Positions 1 through 6,883 of a stretch of 16,230 bases of DNA are shown here, piece by piece. How positions within the stretch are numbered: position 1 is the stretch's first letter; each line of letters starts with the position of its first letter. The position numbers and the translations under genes were made by a program. The notes under the pieces were generated by a model, which was not told where the DNA came from, did not search any database, and saw only the letters and a program-made list of their open reading frames with translations. The stretch comes from an uncultured Oscillospiraceae bacterium (GTDB taxonomy: Bacteria > Bacillota > Clostridia > Oscillospirales > Oscillospiraceae), in the NCBI GenBank assembly GCA_910588045.1, contig CAJUPS010000074.1, positions 1 to 16,230 of the forward strand, read 5' to 3'.

Positions 1-16
1 CGGCAGGGCGAATCTA
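1..16. repeat. Edge copy of a dispersed intergenic repeat
   Basis: The first 16 bases are an exact inverted copy of 16035-16050 near the other end of the window. Both copies lie just outside a GC-rich hairpin and read in the same direction relative to it. The repeat may continue beyond the left edge. Positions 11-27 also hold a small dyad (AATCTA, 5-base loop, TAGATT). Probably a terminator-associated intergenic repeat family; its origin is not known to me. Confidence 0.5.
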
Positions 17-34
17 AACGATAGATTAAGCCGG

Positions 35-55
35 TGCCGCCGCGCAGCGGCGGCA
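35..55 (-). terminator. GC-rich hairpin after the histidine kinase gene
   Basis: A perfect 9-bp stem (TGCCGCCGC / GCGGCGGCA) with a 3-base loop directly abuts the kinase stop codon. On the minus strand it is followed by only a weakly T-rich stretch, so termination may be inefficient or the hairpin may mainly protect the transcript end. Confidence 0.45.
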
Positions 56-1531
56 TTACTCAGTGGGCAGCGTGATCGTGACAAGACATCCCCCGCCATC
101 GGCGTTGCCGATGGCAAACGTCCCCTCGTGGAGCCGGATGATCTCGTCGCACACCGCCAGGCCAATGCCGCTGCCCCTGGCCTTGGAGGACCCCTTGTAG
201 AACTTCTGCTTGACAAAAGGCAGCTCCGCCTCGGGGATACCGGGGCCGTGGTCCCGGACCGTGATGACCAGCTTCCCCTCCCCGCCGGTGACGGCGGCGT
301 CGATCCGTTTCCCTGCGCCGCCATGCTTGGCGGCGTTATCCAGCACATTGCAAAACACCTGCTTGAGCCGCTCCGGGTCGCAGGGAATGGGGGGGATCAG
401 CTCCTCGCAGCCGTTGTCGTAGTGCAGCTCTATGCCATCCTGCTTGAATAGCTCCATATAGGTGTAGATCGTATCCTCAAACTCCGCCTGGACGTCCACC
501 TGCTCGATGCTCAGGGTGAAACGCCCGTCCTGCATCTTGGAGAAGTCCAGCAGCTCCTCTACCATGTTTGTCAGGCGGCGGGACTCCTTGAGGATGATGC
601 TTACCCCGCGCCGGATCTGCTGGGGGTCGTCGTCCTCCAACAGGGTCTCGCCCCAGCCGTTGATGGCGGTGAGAGGAGTGCGCAGCTCGTGGGACACGGA
701 GGAGATAAACTCCGACTTGATCTTCTCGCTCTTGCTGATCTGGGAGGACATGTTGTTGATGGCGTCGATGAGCTGGCCGATTTCGTCCTGGTAGTGGTTC
801 TCCATCTGTGCGCCGTAGCTGCCCCCGGCGATGCGCTTGGCGGCCTCCGTGACCTCCGCCACCGGTTCCACCACGTTGTTGATGAACACCATGTTGGACA
901 CGTATACCATGCCGATACCGATAACCAGCAGGCACACGGCCACCCCCACTGTGATCAGCAGCTCCCTGGACACGGCGGACATGGAGGTCACATATCGCAT
1001 GGCCCCCACCACCTGGTCGTCCAGCAGCAACGGGGCGCACACGGACATGATATGCTCCCCCGTGTGGGGGTCCACGCCCCGGAAGGGCTCGATCTGCTTG
1101 CTCTGGAAGGCGTTGATGATGTCCGGCGTGTCGGGGGCCATCCCGGCGGTGAGGCCGTAGGAGCTGACCAGGATCCTCCGGCTGGAGCTGATGAACTGGA
1201 GCTCCATCTTGTCCCGGTCGGAGAACTCTGCGGCGAAGCTATTGGCGTTCTGGTAGAACTCCCCCATGCTGGTCATCGTGTTGCTGGTGAAATATTCGCT
1301 GGCGTTGGCGGCCCGGGTTTTCAGACCGTCGAGCATCATGTTGTAGTAGTAATTCGCCATAACGACGCAGAAGGTCCCGGCTACCAGGAGCGCTACGATG
1401 AAGATGGGGCTCAGGGAGCTGACCAGCCAGCGCTTTCTCAATCCGGTTATCTCAATTCGATTGTTTACCAAGACAGATCCCCCTCCTGCTCGTTTCCGTT
1501 CTCTTTCGAGAAATCGGTTCAGAATCCCCAT
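56..1531 (-). CDS. Membrane sensor histidine kinase
   Basis: Sensor kinase of a two-component system. It autophosphorylates on His in response to a signal outside the membrane and passes phosphate to the regulator encoded just upstream. From the ATG it is 491 residues: TM1 at about 36-60, an extracytoplasmic sensor region to about 190, TM2 at about 191-212, a HAMP linker at about 215-268, a HisKA helix with the phospho-acceptor in SHELRTP (H281), an N box (NVLDNAAKHG, about 395-404), a G1 box (DHGPG, 427-431) and a G2 box (GSGIGLAV, 453-460). It is the last gene of the pair and overlaps the regulator by 13 nt. The ATG at 1531 has no convincing ribosome site. An in-frame TTG at 1471 lies 7 nt after AGGAGGGGG and may be the real start, giving 471 residues and losing none of the domains. 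The sensed signal cannot be told. Confidence 0.93.
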   Translation of the reverse strand: MGILNRFLERERKRAGGGSVLVNNRIEITGLRKRWLVSSLSPIFIVALLVAGTFCVVMANYYYNMMLDGLKTRAANASEYFTSNTMTSMGEFYQNANSFAAEFSDRDKMELQFISSSRRILVSSYGLTAGMAPDTPDIINAFQSKQIEPFRGVDPHTGEHIMSVCAPLLLDDQVVGAMRYVTSMSAVSRELLITVGVAVCLLVIGIGMVYVSNMVFINNVVEPVAEVTEAAKRIAGGSYGAQMENHYQDEIGQLIDAINNMSSQISKSEKIKSEFISSVSHELRTPLTAINGWGETLLEDDDPQQIRRGVSIILKESRRLTNMVEELLDFSKMQDGRFTLSIEQVDVQAEFEDTIYTYMELFKQDGIELHYDNGCEELIPPIPCDPERLKQVFCNVLDNAAKHGGAGKRIDAAVTGGEGKLVITVRDHGPGIPEAELPFVKQKFYKGSSKARGSGIGLAVCDEIIRLHEGTFAIGNADGGGCLVTITLPTE

Positions 1532-2208
1532 TTATAGCCATATCCCCACACGGTGTTGATAAAGGTGGGGTTCTGGGCGTTGTCTTCAATTTTCAGCCGC
1601 AGCCGCCGGATGTTGACGTCCACGATCTTCAGCTCCCCGAAGTAATCCCGGCCCCACACGGTGTCCAGGATCTCCTCCCGGCTGAGAGCCTTCCCCGGGT
1701 TCTCCATGAACATCTTCATGATGGAATACTCCACCTGGGTCAGCTTCACCCGGTGGCCGTTCTTCTCCAGGGTGCGGTTGCGGGTATTGAGCAGGAAGGG
1801 TTCCTGCCGGATCTCCCCCGCCTGGTCCGAGGCCACGCCTCCCGCGCGGCGGAAGAGCGCGTCCACCCGGGCCGTCAGCTCCGCCGGGGAGAAGGGCTTC
1901 GTCACATAGTCGTCCGCGCCCGTCATCAGGCCCGTCACCTTGTCCATCTCCTGACTGCGTGCGGTGAGCATGATGATTCCGATGCTGGTGTTCGTGGCCC
2001 GGATGCGGCGGCAGACCTCGAAGCCGTCGATCCCCGGCAGCATAATGTCCAGCAGGGCCACCCGCACATCCGGGTTATCCTTGAGCTTCTCCAGCGCGGA
2101 CTCCCCCGTCTCCGCCTCGATGACCTCGTACCCGGCCCGCGTCAAGTTGATGACGATAAAACCCCGGATACTGGACTCGTCCTCCAAAACCAAAACCTTT
2201 CTTGCCAT
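1519..2208 (-). CDS. OmpR/PhoB-family response regulator
   Basis: DNA-binding partner of the adjacent kinase. The receiver domain (about 1-120) has the acidic pocket E9/D10, the phospho-acceptor D54 in LLDIMLPG, T82 and K104 in TKPF. The winged-helix output domain (about 135-229) shows the usual end, VWGYGYKW. Length (229 residues) is normal for the family. The start follows GGGAGGG. The gene lies upstream of the kinase and overlaps it, so the two are co-transcribed and probably translationally coupled. Nothing here identifies the target genes; the lipoprotein gene 150 bp upstream on the same strand is one candidate. A PhoP/PhoB-like name would be a guess. Confidence 0.95.
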   Translation of the reverse strand: MARKVLVLEDESSIRGFIVINLTRAGYEVIEAETGESALEKLKDNPDVRVALLDIMLPGIDGFEVCRRIRATNTSIGIIMLTARSQEMDKVTGLMTGADDYVTKPFSPAELTARVDALFRRAGGVASDQAGEIRQEPFLLNTRNRTLEKNGHRVKLTQVEYSIMKMFMENPGKALSREEILDTVWGRDYFGELKIVDVNIRRLRLKIEDNAQNPTFINTVWGYGYKWGF

Positions 2209-2228
2209 TGCGGCCCTCCCTTCTTGTA

Positions 2229-2262
2229 CTTTTTCTTGAAAGAAAAAGATACCAAAAAGAAC
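2229..2262. repeat. Small dyad followed by an ACCAAAAAGAAC tail
   Basis: CTTTTTC and GAAAAAG flank a 6-base loop (2229-2248), followed by an ACCAAAAAGAAC-like tail. The same layout (T/C-rich arm, TTG-containing loop, complementary arm, ACCAAAAG tail) recurs at 16059-16090, so these look like diverged members of one dispersed intergenic family. It occupies part of the 150-bp gap between the lipoprotein and regulator genes and could weaken or shape read-through. I found no good promoter in the rest of the gap. Confidence 0.35.
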
Positions 2263-2358
2263 TTTAACGCGCTCTGGAGCGGTTGCTATTCGTACATTTC
2301 CGCACGGTGACGATAGAAACGGCGCGCGGGAGTTTCCGTCGGCCGGAGCTCCATTCGG

Positions 2359-3714
2359 TCAATTCTCCCCAGTGCTCAGCTGCTTGACGATGACATTGAA
2401 GCACTCGCTGAGCGCGTCGGGTTCCAGCGCGTAGCGCCAATCGCTGTAGTGCTCGCTATATGAAATCGCATAGAGCGTCTCGCCCCAGCGGCGCAGAATG
2501 GAGCGGCCGTTTTTAGCCGCCTGATTCTCCCGGTCCATCCCTGTCAGGGTGTAGATGGTCAGCAGCTCCTCGCCCACGGACCGGCCCGTGACACTGTAGA
2601 ACGTGGTCGCATGGACTGCGGCGCTGGCGTTGTTTTGCTGCACAGTGAAATGGCCGTCCCAGCTCTCCGGGACCAGCAAGTACCACCGGTCGGCGGTGTT
2701 GTGGTAGGTGATGGCCTCCCGCCGGTCCGTGCCGTCGGCGCGGTAGCTGTGCCAGTAGATCTTCCAGTAGAGGTCCTCGCCGGATTCCGAGAGGAGCTTG
2801 GCCGGGCGGGGCACCTCCGTGGTCCCATCCCGGTTGACGTCCGCCGGTTGGAGGTTCAGATAGCGGAAATTCTGGGTGGATACGGCGGTGTCGGCGGCCA
2901 GAACGATGTTGGTCAGCTCCGGCGGGTGATAGATCAGGATGTCCGTCACCGCCTTGCTGGTGTCGTCCACCCCGGCCACGCGGCTGGTAATGAACACCGC
3001 CGGTTCCCCTCCCTGGAGCGTGCCCACCTGCATTCCCTGGAGGGAGGCCACGGCGGCGGACAGCCGGGCGGTGGACTGGAGGGTCAGGGCGCTGTAGGCG
3101 CTGTCCCAGTCGTAGTAGTCCGCCAGACTCAGCCCGGCCTCGGTGTCGTCGCTGCGGAGGATCACCAGCTCCAAGTCGTCGTCCCCGTCCAGGTCCACCA
3201 CCTCGTAGCGGGCGTAGGACGCGCTCATCAGACGGGTGGGCTCCAGCTCCTGGAGGCCGTAGACCCCCAGGGTCCGCACCTCGGCGCTGACCTGCCAGCT
3301 CACCAGGATCTCCCGCACGCCGTTGCCGTCCATGTCCTCGTAGCGCACGGAGTGGATGGAGGTGCCGCTGCCGTCGATGACGGCGGCCTGGCGGTAGCCG
3401 TCCTCCTCCGCACGGAAGATATAGATCTTGAGGGGGCGCTCCTCGCTGCTGATTCGGAAGAAGCCCAGGGCCTCGTCCACCCCGTCGCCGTCCAGGTCCA
3501 CCATCTGCACCGGCGGGAGGTTGCCCCCCGCCTGGGGCGCGGCGTACTCGGCCCCCAGGGCCAGGATCTCCGAGAGGCGGGCGCTGAGGGACTTGTACTC
3601 CTCCGGCAGCTGGGGCAGGGCGTACAGGTCCTCCACCGAGGCGGACATCATGCAGCCGCCCAGCAGCAGCGGCAGCACCGCCGCCAGCAGCAGAACCAGC
3701 AGTCGTTTTTTCAT
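2359..3714 (-). CDS. Lipoprotein with EF-hand-like (VCBS/FG-GAP-type) repeats
   Basis: Predicted surface lipoprotein of 451 residues. The N-terminus is a lipoprotein signal: MKKR, a hydrophobic stretch, then LLLGGC with the lipidated Cys at 21. The mature part carries spaced Asp-rich loops of the form DxDxDGxxE at about 73-81 (DLDGDGVDE), 127-135 (DMDGNGVRE), 174-182 (DLDGDDDLE) and 292-300 (DVNRDGTTE). These are the calcium-binding-like loops of FG-GAP/VCBS beta-propeller proteins. No catalytic motif is visible, so it is probably a binding or scaffold protein on the outer face of the membrane. The start has a clear GGGGAGG ribosome site. It lies upstream of, and on the same strand as, the two-component genes, so a link to envelope sensing is plausible but inferred. 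Confidence 0.85.
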   Translation of the reverse strand: MKKRLLVLLLAAVLPLLLGGCMMSASVEDLYALPQLPEEYKSLSARLSEILALGAEYAAPQAGGNLPPVQMVDLDGDGVDEALGFFRISSEERPLKIYIFRAEEDGYRQAAVIDGSGTSIHSVRYEDMDGNGVREILVSWQVSAEVRTLGVYGLQELEPTRLMSASYARYEVVDLDGDDDLELVILRSDDTEAGLSLADYYDWDSAYSALTLQSTARLSAAVASLQGMQVGTLQGGEPAVFITSRVAGVDDTSKAVTDILIYHPPELTNIVLAADTAVSTQNFRYLNLQPADVNRDGTTEVPRPAKLLSESGEDLYWKIYWHSYRADGTDRREAITYHNTADRWYLLVPESWDGHFTVQQNNASAAVHATTFYSVTGRSVGEELLTIYTLTGMDRENQAAKNGRSILRRWGETLYAISYSEHYSDWRYALEPDALSECFNVIVKQLSTGEN

Positions 3715-3804
3715 GTCCGTCCTCCCCTCCTGTGCCGGAACCGGTCAGATTCTCTCCTATAATGTATCACAAATTGCTTGTCTTGGGTAGTCCTTTTTGC
3801 AATC

Positions 3805-4560
3805 TCACCGGCCACCCGGCGCCTTGGGACGGGAGGAGAGCAGCACCCGTCCGAAGCACACCATGGTCCGCCCGCTGTCCCGGGGCAGCACCACGTCCGC
3901 GTCCGCCCGCTTCCGGTTCAGGGAGAACAGGTAGACGATGCCCAGGGGGTCCCGGACGTACTGCTTGCACAGCATGGCCCCGTCCACGCAGAAGATCCCC
4001 ACGTCCCCGCTGGCCAGGGGGTCCCGGTTGACGTAGACGATGGACCCGTCGCGGATATAAGGCTCCATGGAGTCCCCCTGGATGCGCACGGCAAATTCCG
4101 CCCCCCGGGGCGTCTCCCCGGAGACGGGGATATAGTCGAAGTCCTCCCCGAATACGGGGGAGGCGTACCCCGCCGCCGCCGGATTGCGGTAGAGCGGGAT
4201 CTGGCGCACCTCCTCCTCCGGGACCTCCGTCTCCAGCTCCGATTGGTAGGAGGACAGCGCGTCCGCCACGGACCGGAGGGTCTGCTTCCCCGGGATCCGG
4301 AGGGAGCGGTAGGTCTTCACCAGGTGCTCCTCCTCCACCGAGCAGGTGAAGCTCCGCCCGGAGAAGGCGTCCTGGTACAGGTAGTTGGGCTCCACGTCCA
4401 GCACCTGGAACAGCCGCAGCAGGACGTCCTCCCGCATGGCGTTCAGCCCGTTTTCATAGTTGCTCACCGCGGAGAGGCTGACGCCCAGCGCCTTTGCCAG
4501 CTCCCCCTGACTGAGACCCAGCTCCTTCCGCCGGTCCCGCAGTCTCTTTCCAAAGCTCAT
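3805..4560 (-). CDS. XRE repressor with S24/LexA-like autoprotease domain
   Basis: A 251-residue regulator that joins an N-terminal Cro/cI helix-turn-helix (about 4-60, with LSQGELAKALGVSLSAVSNYE) to a C-terminal S24 peptidase domain (about 120-245). The serine-lysine dyad is S164 in GDSMEP and K199 in MLCKQY. An Ala-Gly pair in NPAAAGYASP (130-131) matches the self-cleavage site of LexA- and cI-type proteins. Such repressors are inactivated by self-cleavage, classically during DNA damage. The start follows AAAAGGAGG at good spacing. A consensus promoter lies directly upstream, and a dyad overlaps both it and a divergent promoter, so autoregulation is likely. No phage genes are adjacent, so it is either a stand-alone stress regulator or a leftover of an element. 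Confidence 0.92.
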   Translation of the reverse strand: MSFGKRLRDRRKELGLSQGELAKALGVSLSAVSNYENGLNAMREDVLLRLFQVLDVEPNYLYQDAFSGRSFTCSVEEEHLVKTYRSLRIPGKQTLRSVADALSSYQSELETEVPEEEVRQIPLYRNPAAAGYASPVFGEDFDYIPVSGETPRGAEFAVRIQGDSMEPYIRDGSIVYVNRDPLASGDVGIFCVDGAMLCKQYVRDPLGIVYLFSLNRKRADADVVLPRDSGRTMVCFGRVLLSSRPKAPGGR

Positions 4561-4589
4561 GGTGACAGCCTCCTTTTGATGATAGGTAT

Positions 4590-4618
4590 AGAATATATGG
4601 AATCAGAAAATTTGTCAA
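4590..4618 (-). promoter_or_regulatory. Sigma-A promoter of the S24 repressor gene
   Basis: On the minus strand TTGACA (4613-4618), a 17-bp spacer and TATTCT (4590-4595) form a near-consensus promoter about 30-45 bp before the repressor start at 4560. Confidence 0.75.
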
Positions 4619-4637
4619 CAGAATTTCTAAATTTTCT
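4605..4637. promoter_or_regulatory. Putative operator dyad between divergent promoters
   Basis: A perfect 9-bp inverted repeat, AGAAAATTT (4605-4613) and AAATTTTCT (4629-4637), with a 15-bp centre. The left arm sits in the spacer of the minus-strand promoter, and the right arm ends one base before the -35 of the plus-strand promoter. This placement suits repression of both directions by the S24 repressor. That assignment is inferred. Confidence 0.55.
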
Positions 4638-4638
4638 C

Positions 4639-4667
4639 TTGACAGAACAGAACGGACGTGCTATTAT
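4639..4667 (+). promoter_or_regulatory. Divergent plus-strand sigma-A promoter
   Basis: TTGACA (4639-4644), a 17-bp spacer and TATTAT (4662-4667). Downstream is a ribosome-site-like AAAGGAG at 4711-4717, but the ATG that follows (4718) runs straight into TGA, and GTG at 4720 gives only 8 codons. No normal gene follows before the antisense tRNAs, so 4668-4844 holds no protein gene I can support. Confidence 0.65.
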
Positions 4668-4847
4668 AACTCTCGCAAAGGGCAGCAAAACTAAAACTCG
4701 AAAGAAAAAGAAAGGAGATGTGAATTTTATAACAGCAGAGCTGTAGTCTGCGGCGTTTTGGCACTACTTTATGCCCGGCGGACCGGTGGGAGCGGGATGG
4801 TACATACCCTCCGGGGCTCGCCGCAGGCGTTTTGCACCCGCGGGTGC

Positions 4848-4885
4848 AAAACAAACAAAGGGCCGTGCCAACGGCACGACCCTTT
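4848..4885 (-). terminator. Terminator of the tRNA operon
   Basis: Starting 3 nt after the tRNA-Tyr CCA end, the minus strand folds into a stem of AAAGGG/CCCTTT plus CGTGCC/GGCACG arms (4857-4885) with one mismatch and a 3-base loop. It is followed by TTTGTTTGTTTT. A second, perfect 24-bp dyad (4829-4852, arms GTTTTGCACCCG) abuts the T-rich tract and may back it up. Confidence 0.75.
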
Positions 4886-4887
4886 GA

Positions 4888-4972
4888 TGGTGGGAGCGGG
4901 TGGATTCGAACCACCGAAGTCGTCGACAACAGATTTACAGTCTGCCCCCTTTGGCCACTCGGGAACGCTCCC
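4888..4972 (-). tRNA. tRNA-Tyr (GTA)
   Basis: An 85-nt tRNA with encoded CCA. The acceptor arms GGGAGCG (from 4972) and CGCTCCC pair fully, the anticodon loop reads CTGTAAA with anticodon GTA, and there is a long variable arm as expected for bacterial tRNA-Tyr. The T arm contains GGTTCGAATCC. It is the second tRNA of a two-gene operon. Confidence 0.97.
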
Positions 4973-5010
4973 CTATGCACTTGTCAGGCTGTCAACTCAG
5001 AGAAAAAAGG

Positions 5011-5086
5011 TGGAGCTGGTAGACGGACTCGAACCCCCGACCTGCTGATTACAAATCAGCTGCTCTACCAACTGAGCTATACCAGC
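5011..5086 (-). tRNA. tRNA-Thr (TGT)
   Basis: A 76-nt tRNA with encoded CCA. The acceptor arms GCTGGTA/TACCAGC pair fully, the anticodon loop is TTTGTAA (anticodon TGT) on a 5-bp stem, and the T loop is GGTTCGAGTCC. It lies 38 bp upstream of tRNA-Tyr, with a consensus promoter 20 bp before it. Confidence 0.97.
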
Positions 5087-5105
5087 ACGATTAGCAACGA
5101 ATCGT

Positions 5106-5134
5106 ATGATAGCAGATTTTCTCCGATTTGTCAA
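5106..5134 (-). promoter_or_regulatory. Promoter of the tRNA-Thr/tRNA-Tyr operon
   Basis: TTGACA (rc of 5129-5134), a 17-bp spacer and TATCAT (rc of 5106-5111) on the minus strand place the transcription start about 10-15 bp before tRNA-Thr. It overlaps the ATG that a naive reading would give the plus-strand gene at 5106, which supports the TTG start at 5166 for that gene. Confidence 0.85.
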
Positions 5135-5165
5135 CCACAAATTTCAATTTAGGAGGAAAAACTTT

Positions 5166-5366
5166 TTGCACACTCTACCAAAGAAATATCCGGACCCCCT
5201 GCGCAGCCGCCCCCTCACGGCCTGCTTCCTCTGTGAGGGCGAGCTGTACCCCGGGGATACCTGCTGGCGGCTGGCGGGCCGGGTCCTCTGCGAGGACTGC
5301 GCCGCCCCCTGGCTGACGGACGCTCTGGCCTGCTGCCGGATGCGCCTGCGGGAGGTGCGGCGATGA
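5166..5366 (+). CDS. Small Cys4 zinc-finger-like protein
   Basis: Unrecognised 66-residue protein. Four cysteines form two CxxC knuckles (C20, C23 and C42, C45: CFLC and CEDC), a treble-clef or zinc-ribbon pattern that suggests zinc binding and perhaps contact with nucleic acid or protein. I chose the TTG start at 5166 because AGGAGG at 5151-5156 lies 9 nt upstream. The in-frame ATG at 5106 has no ribosome site and falls inside the opposing tRNA promoter. The stop codon overlaps the next start (ATGA), so the gene is translationally coupled to the next two. The function is unknown; an adaptor working with the sigma-like protein two genes on is a guess. Confidence 0.72.
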   Translation: MHTLPKKYPDPLRSRPLTACFLCEGELYPGDTCWRLAGRVLCEDCAAPWLTDALACCRMRLREVRR

Positions 5367-5593
5367 CACTGCTGCGAATGGCCGCGTCCTACCGCCACAG
5401 CGCGGACCTGCTCCGCGTGCGGATGATCGCGCTCAAGGAACAAGCCCGGACGGCCCCGCCCGCGGAGAGATCCAAGCTGGAGCAGCGCATCCGGGACCTG
5501 AATGTGCTCTACCGGGAGACCAAATCCACCGCTCTGGTGCTCGAGCGGTACTACGACAGGAGGTATCATGGCAATGGTCGGCGGGCGGTATAG
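5363..5593 (+). CDS. Small helical protein of unknown function
   Basis: A 76-residue, strongly charged, helix-rich protein (Arg/Glu/Lys-rich; residues 18-65 could form a coiled coil). It has no membrane segment, signal peptide or cysteine motif. The ATG overlaps the previous stop by 4 nt and follows GGAGG, and the 3' end overlaps the next gene by 26 nt, so all three genes form one coupled unit. I do not recognise the family. Similar short helical proteins often sit beside sigma-like proteins in clostridial genomes and mobile elements, which is the only clue to its role. Confidence 0.68.
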   Translation: MTLLRMAASYRHSADLLRVRMIALKEQARTAPPAERSKLEQRIRDLNVLYRETKSTALVLERYYDRRYHGNGRRAV

Positions 5594-5891
5594 TGCGCCG
5601 GGGAAGGCGCTCACAGTGCGGGACAACGAATTTCTGGGGGATCTGACGGCCTGGGAGCGGGCCCACAGCGAGGACAACGAGAATCAGATGGAGCGCCTGC
5701 GCCGGAATATCAAGCGGGTGCGGGACACCGAGCTGACGGCCAGACAGGCGGAGATGATCCACCTCTACTACGACCTGGGGATGTCCATCCCCCAGATCGC
5801 CCGGGAACAGGGGGTGCATAAGTCCTCCGTCTCCCGGACGCTGCGGCGGGGACGGGAAAGACTGAAAAGGTACTTGCAATATAGCTTCTAA
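5568..5891 (+). CDS. Sigma-70 region-4-like HTH protein
   Basis: A 107-residue protein whose C-terminal half (about 57-104: LTARQAEMIHLYYDLGMSI, PQIAREQGVHKSSVSRTLRR) is a typical sigma region 4 / LuxR-like helix-turn-helix. It lacks region 2, so it cannot act alone as a sigma factor. It may bind -35-like DNA or modulate RNA polymerase. The start is ATG at 5568 (AGGAGG at 5558-5563, 4 nt spacing) or ATG at 5574 (10 nt spacing); the difference is two residues. It is the last of three overlapping genes. Truncated sigma-like proteins of this kind are often late-gene activators in phages of Firmicutes, and the adjacent tRNAs fit an old insertion site, but no other phage gene is present. Confidence 0.8.
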   Translation: MAMVGGRYSAPGKALTVRDNEFLGDLTAWERAHSEDNENQMERLRRNIKRVRDTELTARQAEMIHLYYDLGMSIPQIAREQGVHKSSVSRTLRRGRERLKRYLQYSF

Positions 5892-5902
5892 TCTGTTACA
5901 CT
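5874..5902 (+). promoter_or_regulatory. Promoter of the YitT-family gene
   Basis: TTGCAA (5874-5879), a 17-bp spacer and TACACT (5897-5902). It overlaps the end of the sigma-like gene. The leader then holds a small hairpin (CAGGCG 5912-5917 / CGCCTG 5923-5928) just before the ribosome site. Confidence 0.65.
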
Positions 5903-5947
5903 CTTCTCTTGCAGGCGGGAAACGCCTGTGGGAGAGGAGAAGAAGAA

Positions 5948-6832
5948 ATGTTAAATTCAGCGATGCACAGCCGGTGGGGCCGGATCGGAATGGCGATTGT
6001 GGGCGCGGGCATCTACGCCCTGGGGATCAATCTTTTCGTGGTGCCTGCGGGACTGATCACCGGGGGCATGATGGGCTTCTGCCAGCTGCTGCGCAGCGCC
6101 CTGCTGGGCCTACTGGGCATCAAGAGCCTGTCCTTTGATCTGACGGGTATCATCTATTATGTCCTGAATGTCCCCCTGTTTTTCATCGCCTACCGATACC
6201 TGGGGCATATGTTCTTTCGCAACACGATCATCTGCACCACCGCCTACACCGTCTTTATGAGCATCGTCCCCATTCCCAGCGAGCCCATCGTGGGGGACGT
6301 GCTCACCGGGTGCCTGCTGGGGGGCGTGATCTCCGGCGTGGGGACGGGCATTGCCCTCACCAGCGGCTGCTGCGGCGGCGGGCTGGACATCGTCGGCCTG
6401 TTTATGTCCAAGAAGGGCGTCAAAATCACGGTGGGTCAGTTCGGCATGGCGTTCAATTTCGTCCTGTTCGCCCTGTGCTGGATGATGTATGACATCCCCA
6501 CCATGATCTACTCCGTGCTCAACAACATCTTCCACGGCATCGCTCTGGACCGGGCACACCGCCAGAGCGTCACGGTCCAGGTCCTGATCTTCACCAAGCT
6601 GGACAGCCCGGATCTGAACCGGTATATCATGGACAACCTCCACCGGGGCATCACCCGCTGGGAGGGCAAGGGCGTCTATACCGGCGAGGACACCCACATC
6701 CTCTGCGTGTGCATGAACAAGTACGAGATCGAGGACCTGCGCAACGCCCTGCTGAAGATCGACCCCAAGGCGTTCTTCATCGTCCAGGAGGGCGTCCACG
6801 TCAGCCGCAACTTCGAGCGGCGGTTGAGCTAA
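5948..6832 (+). CDS. YitT-family membrane protein
   Basis: An integral membrane protein of the YitT family (DUF161 membrane domain plus DUF2179). It is 294 residues from the chosen start, normal for the family. About five hydrophobic segments span residues 11-200, including the Gly-rich GLITGGMMG (35-43) and SGCCGGGLDIVG (139-150). The soluble C-terminal domain (about 210-290) ends in a DUF2179-type alpha/beta fold. The role is uncharacterised; transport or membrane homeostasis is proposed for relatives. The ATG at 5948 follows GGAGAGGAG at 8 nt. An upstream in-frame ATG at 5909 coincides with the predicted transcription start and is rejected. A terminator hairpin follows 8 nt after the stop. 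Confidence 0.93.
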   Translation: MLNSAMHSRWGRIGMAIVGAGIYALGINLFVVPAGLITGGMMGFCQLLRSALLGLLGIKSLSFDLTGIIYYVLNVPLFFIAYRYLGHMFFRNTIICTTAYTVFMSIVPIPSEPIVGDVLTGCLLGGVISGVGTGIALTSGCCGGGLDIVGLFMSKKGVKITVGQFGMAFNFVLFALCWMMYDIPTMIYSVLNNIFHGIALDRAHRQSVTVQVLIFTKLDSPDLNRYIMDNLHRGITRWEGKGVYTGEDTHILCVCMNKYEIEDLRNALLKIDPKAFFIVQEGVHVSRNFERRLS

Positions 6833-6840
6833 AACCATAA

Positions 6841-6877
6841 GAGCCCCCGCCTCCGGCAGTGCCGGAGGCGGGGGCTC
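6841..6877. terminator. Bidirectional terminator hairpin
   Basis: A 16-bp perfect stem (arms begin GAGCCCCCGCCTCCGG) with a 5-base loop lies between the convergent YitT and XRE genes. T-runs are poor on both sides (best on the minus strand, TGGTTTTAG), but position and stability make it the likely shared transcript end. Confidence 0.75.
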
Positions 6878-6883
6878 CTGCCG

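Noticed and set aside
2611..3762. 383-codon plus-strand frame opposite the lipoprotein
   Set aside because: Antisense shadow with His/Val/Gln-rich composition. The opposite strand has a signal peptide, lipobox and repeated Asp-rich loops.
3735..3770. TATAAT on the plus strand near 3758
   Set aside because: There is no acceptable -35 at 16-19 bp, and no plus-strand gene follows.
4829..4852. 24-bp perfect dyad as a stand-alone terminator or operator
   Set aside because: Neither strand has a T-run directly after it, and it abuts the T-rich tract of the tRNA terminator. I mention it only as a possible backup structure.
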